Positions 25,513 through 33,882 of a stretch of 64,000 nt of DNA are shown here, piece after piece. This DNA is from Alkalibacterium gilvum. GTDB lineage: Bacteria > Bacillota > Bacilli > Lactobacillales > Carnobacteriaceae_A. Under the pieces are notes generated by a model, which saw only the letters and a program-made list of their open reading frames with translations, was not told where the DNA came from and made no database searches. The stretch is taken from contig NZ_FNYW01000002.1 of assembly GCF_900109085.1 (NCBI RefSeq), positions 1 through 64,000 on the forward strand, read 5' to 3'. A program made the position numbers and the translations under genes. Within the stretch, counting starts at the first letter, position 1; each line of letters begins with the position of its first letter.

Positions 25513-27210
25513 ATGAATTCTGAAGAGTATACTTACAAGAGACCAGATTTCGATTTGTTTAAAAAAGAGTTTTTAAATGATGTCGAACAGTTAAAAAATG
25601 CTGAATCATCGGAAGACGTTAAAGAAGCGATTGATGCTATATCAGCCTTGATTTCTTCACTTGATTCTATGGCTACACTAGCTTCTATTCGTTATTCAAT
25701 CAATACAAAAGATGATTTTTATGAAAAGGAAGACGATTACTGGAACGAGTATGGTCCACTATATCAAGAGTTGAATACACGCTACTATAAAGCCATTATG
25801 GAATCACCTTATTTGGATAACATAAAAAAGGCATATCCAAGAACCTTTATTCAAAATATGCAGTATGAATTGGATTCCTTTGATAAAAGCGTTATAGAAC
25901 TTCTTCAAAAAGAAAATCAGCTAAGTAGTGACTATCAAAAACTTATTGCTGCAGCTGAAATTGAATTTGATGGTAAAACATTAACTTTGTCACAGTTTGG
26001 TCCCTATCTTCAATCAACTGATCGCGCGGTTAGAAAAAAGGCGAATCAAGCACAGTTGAGCTATTTTGAAAAAAATGAAGAAGAAATCGATCGAATTTTC
26101 GATGAACTTGTCCATGTTAGAGATGATATTGCGAAAAAATTAGGTTACAAAGACTTCGTTGAATTAGGTTATGTAAGAATGAAAAGATATGATTATGACC
26201 GTGAAATGGTTGAAGTCTATCGTCAACAGATTTTGGAGTACGTTGTTCCGATTACGAAAAAGTTAGCTGATCGCCAAGCAGAACGTATTGGAATCAAGCA
26301 TCTGAAACATTATGATGAAGCACTGCAGTTTTTAGACGGTAATCCTACACCAAAAGGAGACCCGGATTACATTATTGAAAACGGACGAGACATGTATCAT
26401 GAATTAAGCGAAGAAACAAAAGAATTTATCGATTTTATGTTTGATAATAATCTGATAGACTTGCTCTCAAAAGAGGGTAAGGCAAGTGGAGGCTATTGTA
26501 CGTATATACCGGACCATCGTGCACCCTTTATTTTTGCAAACTTTAATGGAACGTCTGCTGATATCGATGTTTTGACACACGAAGCGGGTCATGCTTTCCA
26601 AGTCTTTCAATCGCGCTGGATCAAACAGCCGGAAATCGTATTCCCTACATTAGAAACCTGCGAAATACATTCAATGAGTATGGAATTCTTCACTTATCCA
26701 TGGATGGAGCGTTTCTTTAAAGAGCAAACAGAGAAATATAAATTTGATCATTTAAGTGGAACATTACGCTTTTTACCATACGGCGTACTTGTTGATCACT
26801 TCCAGCACGAAGTATACGAAAATCCTGAGTGGACACCAGCAGAACGTAAAGCAGCTTGGAGAGAGCTTGAAAAAAAATACATTCCGCATCGAGACTATTC
26901 AGAAAGCGACTTCTTGGACAAAGGAACTTACTGGTACAGACAAGGGCATATCTTTGCTTCGCCATTTTATTATATCGATTATACTTTGGCACAGGTTTGT
27001 GCGCTTCAATTCTTTAAGCGCGCCATTGTAGACGAAGATAAAAAAGCATGGGAAGATTACATGCGTATTTGTGAAGCAGGAGGAACGAAAAGCTTCTTGG
27101 AAACTATTGAAGCAGCTCATTTACAGTCTCCCTTTAAAAAGGGCTCACTTGAACATGTAATAGAAACCATTGATAAAGAACTCGAAAAAACAGACGATAA
27201 AAAATTATAA
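25513..27210 (+). CDS. M3-family oligoendopeptidase
   Basis: The 565-residue zinc metallopeptidase of the thimet/oligopeptidase class has the HExxH motif as HEAGH (H356-H360) in DVLTHEAGHAFQ. The third ligand is expected in the segment ETCEIHSMSMEFF, about 25 residues on. It should cut short peptides in the cytoplasm. A second M3 peptidase (PepF type, 601 residues, HELGH) lies at 59389; the two differ in length and motif context, so they are separate subfamilies. AGGGGGAAG precedes ATG 25513. Confidence 0.9.
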   Translation: MNSEEYTYKRPDFDLFKKEFLNDVEQLKNAESSEDVKEAIDAISALISSLDSMATLASIRYSINTKDDFYEKEDDYWNEYGPLYQELNTRYYKAIMESPYLDNIKKAYPRTFIQNMQYELDSFDKSVIELLQKENQLSSDYQKLIAAAEIEFDGKTLTLSQFGPYLQSTDRAVRKKANQAQLSYFEKNEEEIDRIFDELVHVRDDIAKKLGYKDFVELGYVRMKRYDYDREMVEVYRQQILEYVVPITKKLADRQAERIGIKHLKHYDEALQFLDGNPTPKGDPDYIIENGRDMYHELSEETKEFIDFMFDNNLIDLLSKEGKASGGYCTYIPDHRAPFIFANFNGTSADIDVLTHEAGHAFQVFQSRWIKQPEIVFPTLETCEIHSMSMEFFTYPWMERFFKEQTEKYKFDHLSGTLRFLPYGVLVDHFQHEVYENPEWTPAERKAAWRELEKKYIPHRDYSESDFLDKGTYWYRQGHIFASPFYYIDYTLAQVCALQFFKRAIVDEDKKAWEDYMRICEAGGTKSFLETIEAAHLQSPFKKGSLEHVIETIDKELEKTDDKKL

Positions 27211-27214
27211 AAAT

Positions 27215-27260
27215 AAAAACATAACGGTCAGATTGTTAATAAATCGACCGTTATGTTTTT
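27215..27260. terminator. Bidirectional intrinsic terminator
   Basis: AAAAACATAACGGTC (27215-27229) pairs with GACCGTTATGTTTTT (27246-27260). A and T runs serve both converging genes. Confidence 0.9.
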
Positions 27261-27268
27261 TAATTAGT

Positions 27269-28282
27269 TCAATCTTTATTTTCTAGACGATTTTCAAGAG
27301 ATTCAATCTTGCTGGTGTTTTGATCGATAAGTTGTTCTAAATCGTTTAACTCATCTTCAACATCTTCAAGAAGTTGGTTTGCTCTTTTTAAAGGCTCAGC
27401 ATCATCATAGGCTAGAAGCGTTTCTTTGGATGCACCATATAAAATCCAGGGAGAACCAAGCCCAAAGGGATGATGAGCGGGCAATGTTTCTGCTTCAACT
27501 TCTGAAAAATCCCACCAAATGGATGTGTCAGGCTCAGTTTGCTGGATGGATTCCAATTCCAATTGTATTGTTTTGAATAAGCCTTTTTGAGTGAGAAAGT
27601 CATGCCAAGGGTAAACAACATGTAAATAACGCGCACCCTTAAATTCTTCATACAAAATAACAAAACGATTATTCTCTCTGTTCTCATAAAAACGCCAACC
27701 AGTTGGCAAATCGTCAAATAATTTCTGGCTGACTGGGAAAGGATAGTAAGCTTCAAAAGGAAAAATCTTTTTATCAAAAGTTGGATGTAAATATGTTTGC
27801 TTTATCCAATCCTGTTTTTTTGTATCCTCTACGATTTCTTTCCACGGCGTTGCTTCTTTTGAAACTAGCCCAGCTAAAGAGTCTGTCTTTGCCGTATGAT
27901 GAGAATCAACAGGGGATAGACCAATTTTGTTGAAGACCTTCTGAGAAGCATTATTATCTTTTTCTGTATAAGCACCGACCCACCCGACATTGTCCATTAA
28001 GAGGGCTTTTTCTAGACTATAGCGCATGATTTCGGTGGCATAACCATGATTTCTGTACCCCAGATCAGTACGTAAGCGGCCGAGCATCGCATAATGTTTC
28101 TTAAAGAGAGTAAAGCCTGACAATGCAAGGAGTTTATCAGAAATAAACAAGCCAAAGAGATGATTTGGACCATCAGTAATACGCGGAAAAGCTTCCAGCA
28201 TATAGTCGGTTGACAGGCCCGTTTGCATGTTATTGTAATGGTGTAAATCTTCTGGCGTTAAACGCTTAATGTACTTTTCCAT
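27269..28282 (-). CDS. GNAT-family acetyltransferase with C-terminal extension
   Basis: The 337-residue protein has an N-terminal GNAT domain. The acetyl-CoA loop is seen in RLRTDLGYRNHGYATEIMRYSLEKAL (about 74-99), and NNASQKVFNKIGL fits the last strand. Residues 160-290 form a second region with many aromatic residues, and the end (about 295-337) is a predicted coiled coil. The substrate is unknown. ATG 28282 has AAAGGGG upstream and overlaps the end of the preceding gene by 17 bases, so the two GNAT genes are probably translationally coupled. Confidence 0.8.
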   Translation of the reverse strand: MEKYIKRLTPEDLHHYNNMQTGLSTDYMLEAFPRITDGPNHLFGLFISDKLLALSGFTLFKKHYAMLGRLRTDLGYRNHGYATEIMRYSLEKALLMDNVGWVGAYTEKDNNASQKVFNKIGLSPVDSHHTAKTDSLAGLVSKEATPWKEIVEDTKKQDWIKQTYLHPTFDKKIFPFEAYYPFPVSQKLFDDLPTGWRFYENRENNRFVILYEEFKGARYLHVVYPWHDFLTQKGLFKTIQLELESIQQTEPDTSIWWDFSEVEAETLPAHHPFGLGSPWILYGASKETLLAYDDAEPLKRANQLLEDVEDELNDLEQLIDQNTSKIESLENRLENKD

Positions 28283-29048
28283 CCATAGACCCCTTTTCAA
28301 AAATATGTTGCGCACCAATCCGAAAGCCTTCAAGTTGAAAACCGTACTTTAGATACATTTCCCTAGGTGAATCTTCAGCGTCTGCAAGTAGAAAGACTAA
28401 AGAATGATTTCTTAAAGCGTCTTTAGCAACATAATTGAGTACTGCTGATGCTACACCTTTATGCCGGTATGAGGGAAGAGTGAATAAATCATCTATTTCT
28501 AGACCTTCATCATTTTTAATCACAATGCAAGAACCTGCGGGGTTTCCTTTATAGCTAGCTAGCAATAGACGGACAGAAGATTCATTAAATAAGCGATCGT
28601 AATAAGGACGTTTGGCTTCTGCGAATGCTTTAGAAAGGGTAAGGTCCTCTACATAATTGAGTGTTTTAAATGCGTCTAATCTATTTTGTTCAACAACTTC
28701 AATTGTGATGTCGGCGTTTAAATCCATAAAAGGATACTGGGATGAATCAATTGAATAAAGCTCAAGTTTTTCCAAACCATAATTTTTTTCGTTCAAATAA
28801 TTCAATGTATCAATACGAATCCCTTCATCTTGAGGCCAATAGAATTTAACATGTTCCAAATTATTTTGGATTGAAAAAAACTGATGCATCTCCTCGATTA
28901 ATAGAAACTCTTCTTTTGTTGGCGAGTAACTTAATTGAAAAAAGTTTGAATCATACCTGAATAAGGCGTTAGGATCAAAATAATGTTGAAAGAATTCATT
29001 TTCATCAATGAGCGTACTGTGTGTAGCGATGGCGTTAAATGAGACCAT
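28266..29048 (-). CDS. GNAT-family acetyltransferase
   Basis: The 260-residue protein has a GNAT domain in its C-terminal half: EIDDLFTLPSYRHKGVASAVLNYV (about 186-209) is the acetyl-CoA binding segment, followed by LADAEDSPREMYLKYGF. The N-terminal half resembles a degenerate second GNAT fold. The substrate is unknown. ATG 29048 has GAAAGGAAGGA upstream; the longer reading to 29090 has none. It is the first gene of a two-gene acetyltransferase operon. Confidence 0.82.
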   Translation of the reverse strand: MVSFNAIATHSTLIDENEFFQHYFDPNALFRYDSNFFQLSYSPTKEEFLLIEEMHQFFSIQNNLEHVKFYWPQDEGIRIDTLNYLNEKNYGLEKLELYSIDSSQYPFMDLNADITIEVVEQNRLDAFKTLNYVEDLTLSKAFAEAKRPYYDRLFNESSVRLLLASYKGNPAGSCIVIKNDEGLEIDDLFTLPSYRHKGVASAVLNYVAKDALRNHSLVFLLADAEDSPREMYLKYGFQLEGFRIGAQHIFEKGSMDGKVH

Positions 29049-29494
29049 AATGTCCTTCCTTTCTATATTTATATAGAATATCAAATTCATGGTGAAACTG
29101 TAAGCATAAAGTTTTGGGAATTGAAAATTTAGTTTGTATGATAAAGCGTCACTTGAAAAAGAGTAATTAATCTATGGGAAAGAAAAAATGTCAAGCGGAA
29201 AGAGAAGTTGTCACCAAATGTTCACTTTTATAGCAGCGACATTTTTTAATATTTCAAACGAATATAAAGGAAAATCCCTAGATGGCAGACTTTGTAAAGG
29301 GTGCAACCTATTTATACTTCACCAAATAATACAATTATGTAACAAAATCAAAGGATTTTTGTCATTGGATTTAAATCTTAATTTTTACTTAATATGATAT
29401 GATAATTGTAGTGAAATAAAAGCACATCGAATCGATTTATTAAATAAAAAAATTAAATTTGTTTCCAGAAATTATCATATTAGGGGTTTTTATA
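29049..29494. other. Divergent intergenic region with no gene
   Basis: This 446-bp A+T-rich region lies between the divergent GNAT and M23 genes. It must hold promoters for both. A -10-like TATGATAAT is near 29398 for the M23 gene. A 69-codon ORF at 29188-29397 lacks a ribosome binding site and has no coding character. I see no RNA gene. Confidence 0.5.
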
Positions 29495-30907
29495 GTGAAT
29501 AAAAAACATATTATTACTGCAATGGCTTCACTTATGCTTGCAGCACCATTAGTGCGTCCTTTAGAAGCTAGTGCGTCATCAAAATTAAATGAATTAGAGC
29601 AACAAGAGCAAGAACTAAGAGAAGAATCACAAGAAGTTAGCGGAGAAATAGCAAACCGTGAAAATGAAATGCAATCTTTGGAACAAGAAAAAGCTCAGCT
29701 AGAAAAGGAAGTGTCAGCACTTCAGGCTGATATTGATACATTGGTTGTAGAAATAAATGAACAAGAAAAAGAGATCGAACGTATTACAAAAGAAATTAAG
29801 CGCTTGGAAGAAGAAATTGCTCAATTACAAAAGCAAATCGATGCGCGTAATGAGCAACTTGAATCACAAGCACGTTCCGTACAAACAAATGCTAGCCCTA
29901 CAGATATTATTGATTTAATAATGTCAGCGGAAAGCCTTTCTGATCTTGTCGGACGTATAAATGTTGTAACCAAACTAGTCAATGCAAACCAAGGTATTAT
30001 GGAAGAACAAATTGCTGACCAAAAGGCTTTAGAAGAAAATGAAAAACAAGTCAAAGCTGAGCAAGAAGAAATGGAAGAAATTAAAACACAGCTTGAAGTT
30101 AGCCGTAATAACTTAGTGAATCAACGCTTGGAATTAGACGATAAAATCATTATGATTGCTGAAAAATATGAAATGACTTCTGAAGAAAAGGAATCATTTA
30201 TTAATGAGCAAGCGATTCTTGCCGAACGTACAAGTACTTTAAATGAAGAAATGCAAGCTGAAAAAGAACGAATTCTCGAAGAGGAACGTAAAAGACAAGA
30301 AGCGATAAGAGTTGCTGAAGAAAAAGCACAAAGAGAAGCGGAAGCTAAGGCAGCGGCAGAAGCGAAAGCAGCAGCCGAAGCAGCAGCAATAGCAAAAGCT
30401 GAAGCAGAAAAAGAAGCCTCAACGTCTTCAAGCAGTTCAAACAGCTCAAACAGTTCTAATAATTCGAGTAGTTCAAGCAATACCGGTAGTTCAAATAACT
30501 CTTCATCAGGCGGATCTCAATCAAGTAGTGGATGGATTCGTCCAGCTAGTGGCAGATTTACCTCTTCTTTCGGATACCGTATACACCCTGTAACAGGTGC
30601 ACGTTCATTCCATAATGGTGCGGACATAGCTGGTGGCGGCGCAATTGTAGCCTCTCGAGCAGGTGTTGTTAAATCAGCTTCATATTCTGGAACATACGGC
30701 TATCGCGTAATTATTGATCATGGTGATGGATACAAGACATTATATGCACACATGCAATCTAACTTAAGTGTTGCACCAGGTCAACGCGTTTCTCAAGGCC
30801 AACAACTTGGAATCATGGGAACAACAGGTCGTTCAACAGGTGTTCACTTACACTTTATCGTTTATAAAAATGGTGAGCCAGTTAATCCTATGAATTATAT
30901 TAGATAA
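29495..30907 (+). CDS. Secreted M23 peptidoglycan hydrolase with coiled coil
   Basis: The 470-residue protein has a signal peptide (cleavage near ASA, about residue 26), a long coiled coil (about 30-275) like the PcsB/CwlO N-terminal domain, a Ser/Asn-rich linker (about 308-345), and an M23 (LytM) domain with zinc ligands H373 and D377 (HNGAD) and the HLH motif (H451, H453). It should cleave peptide cross-bridges during division or growth, probably under FtsEX-like control as for PcsB/EnvC. The start is GTG 29495 with AGGGG upstream. Its coiled coil is paralogous to that of the P60 protein at 57383. Confidence 0.88.
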   Translation: MNKKHIITAMASLMLAAPLVRPLEASASSKLNELEQQEQELREESQEVSGEIANRENEMQSLEQEKAQLEKEVSALQADIDTLVVEINEQEKEIERITKEIKRLEEEIAQLQKQIDARNEQLESQARSVQTNASPTDIIDLIMSAESLSDLVGRINVVTKLVNANQGIMEEQIADQKALEENEKQVKAEQEEMEEIKTQLEVSRNNLVNQRLELDDKIIMIAEKYEMTSEEKESFINEQAILAERTSTLNEEMQAEKERILEEERKRQEAIRVAEEKAQREAEAKAAAEAKAAAEAAAIAKAEAEKEASTSSSSSNSSNSSNNSSSSSNTGSSNNSSSGGSQSSSGWIRPASGRFTSSFGYRIHPVTGARSFHNGADIAGGGAIVASRAGVVKSASYSGTYGYRVIIDHGDGYKTLYAHMQSNLSVAPGQRVSQGQQLGIMGTTGRSTGVHLHFIVYKNGEPVNPMNYIR

Positions 30908-30925
30908 AAACTAAATCAGATATAT

Positions 30926-30963
30926 TAAAAAGAGGGAAGGTATCTACACTTTCCCTCTTTTTT
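30926..30963 (+). terminator. Intrinsic terminator
   Basis: AAAAAGAGGGAA pairs with TTCCCTCTTTTT, followed by a T run. Confidence 0.88.
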
Positions 30964-31013
30964 AAATATCTGTATACTAATTAGTGAAATATACATGTTG
31001 GAGGAAGAACAAA

Positions 31014-31778
31014 ATGGAAATAATTGAGTCAACACAAAACAAGCGAGTAAAAGAATGGAAAAAATTGTTAACAAGAAAAGGAAGAAGAAAACAGGAGAAG
31101 TACCTTATTGAAAGCCCGCATTTAGTAGAAGAGGCCATCAAATTCGAGGCAGATATAGAAGTTATCATTGTTAGAAAAGATAAAGTTGAAGAATATGCGT
31201 TTATATATGAACAAGCTTACAGTGATGTTCTTGTAGTTACCAAAGAAATTTCCAATAGTTTGAGTGATTCAATGAGTGGACAAGGTATATTGGCAGTTAT
31301 TAAAATAACTGAGCCAGCCAAAACACTTACTGGTGATAAACCAATTTTGTTATTGGATGAGGTTCAAGACCCAGGTAATCTGGGGACATTAATACGTACG
31401 GCCGATGCTGCAGGTTTTGAGGGAGTAATATTAGGTGAGGGCACGGTTGATTTATATAACGCTAAAACACTTCGTTCGACGCAAGGCAGTCATTTTCATA
31501 TTTCTGTTCTGCATGGAGATATACATAAGTGGATACCATTTTTATCTGAAAAAAATATCCCTATATATGGAACAGCCTTAGATGAAAGAGCGATCTCATT
31601 CCGTTCGATTGAGCCCCAGGAACGTTTCGGTTTAATTGTAGGTAACGAGGGAAATGGCGTGAATGCGTCTATTTTAAAAAAGACAACAGAAAATTTATAT
31701 ATCCCTATTAAAGGACAAGCGGAGTCACTCAATGTAGCCATTGCGGCCAGCATTCTTATGTTTGATATTTACAGATAA
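31014..31778 (+). CDS. SpoU/TrmH-family RNA methyltransferase
   Basis: The 254-residue protein has an N-terminal RNA-binding substrate domain and a C-terminal SPOUT methylase. The three family motifs are DPGNLGTLIRTADAAG (about 117), GLIVGNEGNGV (about 204) and NVAIAASILMF near the end. It resembles YsgA of Bacillus, whose gene lies next to pheST, as here at a distance of 4 kb. It likely 2'-O-methylates a 23S rRNA ribose; the exact site is not known from sequence. ATG 31014 with GGAGGAAG is the start. Confidence 0.88.
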   Translation: MEIIESTQNKRVKEWKKLLTRKGRRKQEKYLIESPHLVEEAIKFEADIEVIIVRKDKVEEYAFIYEQAYSDVLVVTKEISNSLSDSMSGQGILAVIKITEPAKTLTGDKPILLLDEVQDPGNLGTLIRTADAAGFEGVILGEGTVDLYNAKTLRSTQGSHFHISVLHGDIHKWIPFLSEKNIPIYGTALDERAISFRSIEPQERFGLIVGNEGNGVNASILKKTTENLYIPIKGQAESLNVAIAASILMFDIYR

Positions 31779-31941
31779 GTAAGGCGTATTGACAATTTAG
31801 ACACAATCGCCAATGAATTGTCTATGAAACCGAATAAATCCTTTCTTTTTTGGCCTATAGGTAGTAATATAGAGTGTAGCGATAAGCACGATAAAGTCGT
31901 TATTTATTATTTATTTATTTATGAGATGAAGGGGACTTAAC

Positions 31942-32469
31942 ATGGAATTTGTTCGCTCGATTTGGGAAAACGATAAAGAGTATATAACTTTAATAGAAGA
32001 TTTACTTGAAAATGAAGACTTACTTAAGTTAGATGAGATTACTCATCACCACTACACAACGCGTTTGATTCATTCTTTATTTGTATCATATGTTAGTTAT
32101 AAAGTGGCTAAACGCTTAAAATTGGATGTCAGAGCAATCGCTCGTGCTGGTTTACTACATGACTTTTTTCATGAGAACAGAGAAGAGATTGCTTCGTTGA
32201 ATGAAGGATCACATAATCATGTTCATCCTAAAATTGCTGTGAAGAATGCCCAACAATTAACTGAGTTAAGTGAACTGGAAATTGATATTATTCTAAAGCA
32301 TATGTTTTTGACAACCCGAAAAGTGGGGTTACCGCGTTACAAAGAAAGTTTTGTTGTTACTTGTGTGGATAAGTACTGTGCCATTAATGAAATTTCAACA
32401 CCCGTAAGAATAAAAGTAAAACAGAAAATCACTGAGTGGAGTATGAAGCTCAGAGTCGTTCATGCTTAA
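31942..32469 (+). CDS. HD-domain protein
   Basis: The 175-residue protein has an HD phosphohydrolase core. LIHSLFVSYV supplies the first His, GLLHDFFHE (about 75-83) is the HD pair, and HNHVHPKIA gives further ligands. A late aspartate, VDKYCA, follows. It could hydrolyse a phosphate ester or nucleotide; the substrate is unknown. AAGGGG precedes ATG 31942. It stands alone between the rRNA methylase gene and a terminator. Confidence 0.82.
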   Translation: MEFVRSIWENDKEYITLIEDLLENEDLLKLDEITHHHYTTRLIHSLFVSYVSYKVAKRLKLDVRAIARAGLLHDFFHENREEIASLNEGSHNHVHPKIAVKNAQQLTELSELEIDIILKHMFLTTRKVGLPRYKESFVVTCVDKYCAINEISTPVRIKVKQKITEWSMKLRVVHA

Positions 32470-32495
32470 AGGAAAAGGAACGACATTTTATATTG

Positions 32496-32553
32496 AAAAA
32501 AACTGCTTCTAAATGTGTCAGTGTATTCTGACATAAATAGAAACAGTTTTTTT
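32496..32553 (+). terminator. Intrinsic terminator
   Basis: AAAAAACTG-C-TTCTA pairs with TAGAAACAGTTTTTT around an inner small hairpin (TGTCAG...CTGACA). Confidence 0.82.
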
Positions 32554-32597
32554 ATTAGCATCTAAAAAGAGACGAGTGATAAAAATACACGGTTAAT

Positions 32598-33017
32598 TTA
32601 TAGTGGTGAATTAATGATTAATTGATCTTTTTGTAAATCAATGATTTTTAAGCGATTGTCTCTCTTGATGAATACTGATTTATAGACCTGCTCTTCACCT
32701 TCACTGAATAAAATAACACGGGTGTTAGTATTATCAGTCACCAAATGAGCATCATAATCAGTGGGCTCAAAAACATCTTGTGATTTGAATTCTTCATAAT
32801 CATCTATAGTGTCCAAGGATTGTCCCTGACTCTTTTCTTCGTCAGTAACTGGCGCAAGTTCATCTTCCGTTACTGATGATTCGTTGGGCTCTTCTTCGAC
32901 GGCTGCTTCTTCTTCGATGGGGTCCAGGGCTTCTGTTTCACCAGGATCACTCTCATCAGTACAGCCAGCTAAAGTTAAAGCCGCAAGAAATAAGACGATC
33001 ATTTTTTTGTTCTTCAT
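32598..33017 (-). CDS. Acidic lipoprotein, unknown function
   Basis: The 139-residue protein has a lipoprotein signal peptide with lipobox TLAGC (Cys 19), a strongly acidic low-complexity linker (about 20-75, many Glu and Asp), and a small C-terminal domain of about 60 residues ending in beta strands (TRVILFSEGEEQVYKSV). I do not recognise the domain. ATG 33017 has TAGGAGGAA upstream; the frame is open to 33116 without another ribosome binding site. Confidence 0.75.
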   Translation of the reverse strand: MKNKKMIVLFLAALTLAGCTDESDPGETEALDPIEEEAAVEEEPNESSVTEDELAPVTDEEKSQGQSLDTIDDYEEFKSQDVFEPTDYDAHLVTDNTNTRVILFSEGEEQVYKSVFIKRDNRLKIIDLQKDQLIINSPL

Positions 33018-33147
33018 GTTTATTCCTCCTATAATTAATGACGTAAAAACGTCATCTATACGTCCTAAGTATAATGAATCTTTCCACACCTTACAAAGAT
33101 AGTGCTCAAGATTCACTTATTTATATATGTTCAGACAATACATGCCA

Positions 33148-33156
33148 TGCTATCAT
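33148..33156 (+). promoter_or_regulatory. Extended -10 promoter of the candidate RNA gene
   Basis: TGC followed by TATCAT fits an extended -10. Transcription would start near 33163. Confidence 0.4.
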
Positions 33157-33162
33157 GTAAAC

Positions 33163-33710
33163 GATCAAAGGTGAACACTCCGATAGGGGTAATAAGTATT
33201 AAATATAAAAAAATCAAAAGTTGTTCAAAATTCAGACAAATATTCAGTTCACAGTAACTGAACTCAAAGTTTACAAATAGTATGCTTATCCCCTATCAAT
33301 GGATATGAGGGGATGTTTGCATAAAAATGGAGCGTGCAAACGCTGTTTTGATAGCTGGATTTATAAATTTAAATCTAATAAAATCCTTTACTAAAAATTA
33401 TATGTTACTCTTCGTCTATTATGAAATCTATTCTTAAAAACAATCGCTTGCTTGAATATTTTAGATTCGTTATTATGGATAGGCAAGCAAAGCATGATAG
33501 TGCTATACGAGAACACACTATCAACAGCTTTAGTAAATGATAAAAAAGGATACTCACAAGCGCCTTAAATACTTGTCAATAAAGGATTTTAAATAGGTTT
33601 ATATACTAAGGTCTCTTTCTAAAAAAAGATGGAAGTCAATGATTAGGCTGCGTTAAATGAGTTGAAAGAATAAGCATATTTGTCACGCTAATTAAGAGCG
33701 TATTTTTTTT
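33163..33710 (+). ncRNA. Candidate large structured non-coding RNA (~550 nt)
   Basis: This stretch has no ORF of 60 codons or more but many complementary segments. The 5' domain pairs GATAGGGG (33182-33189) with CCCCTATC (33290-33297), has a hairpin TTCAGTT/AACTGAA (33243-33262), and has GTTTGCA/TGCAAAC (33315-33341) inside CTATCAA/TTGATAG. The 3' domain pairs TAAAATCC with GGATTTTA (33379-33386, 33584-33591) and TTTACTAAA with TTTAGTAAA (33387-33395, 33529-33537). It also has hairpins GCTTGCTTG/CAAGCAAAGC, GATAGTG/CACTATC and ACAAG/CTTGT. A terminator with eight T ends it. The size is like ROOL or OLE RNAs, but I cannot assign a family. Confidence 0.55.
33685..33710 (+). terminator. Intrinsic terminator of the candidate RNA
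   Basis: ACGCT (33685-33689) pairs with AGCGT (33697-33701), followed by A and eight T. The stem is short but the tail is strong. Confidence 0.65.
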
Positions 33711-33882
33711 GGTTGAAATGATAGTTATTAATTCAAAAGTAAAAATAAATCTATAAGTGATTTCGGCTAATAATTAAATGTTAGTTATGAATAACTAAGG
33801 ATAAATAATGTGTAAATCAATCTGTCAATAGAGTATTGAAGACACTTAGAGTAAAGCTCTCATTAGGAAGGGATTTTTGGAT

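Noticed and set aside
29188-29397. 69-codon ORF before the M23 gene
   Set aside because: No ribosome binding site, unusual composition, no recognisable pattern, and it lies in a promoter-bearing divergent gap.
33379-33591. 6S RNA
   Set aside because: The length (213 nt) and closing stem fit, but the inside is multi-branched with a likely pseudoknot and not the rod with one central bubble that 6S needs. It also seems to be part of a longer transcript.
33163-33882. M-box or yybP-ykoY riboswitch for mgtE
   Set aside because: None of the conserved segments of these families was found, and a terminator with 170 bp of further sequence separates the structured region from mgtE.
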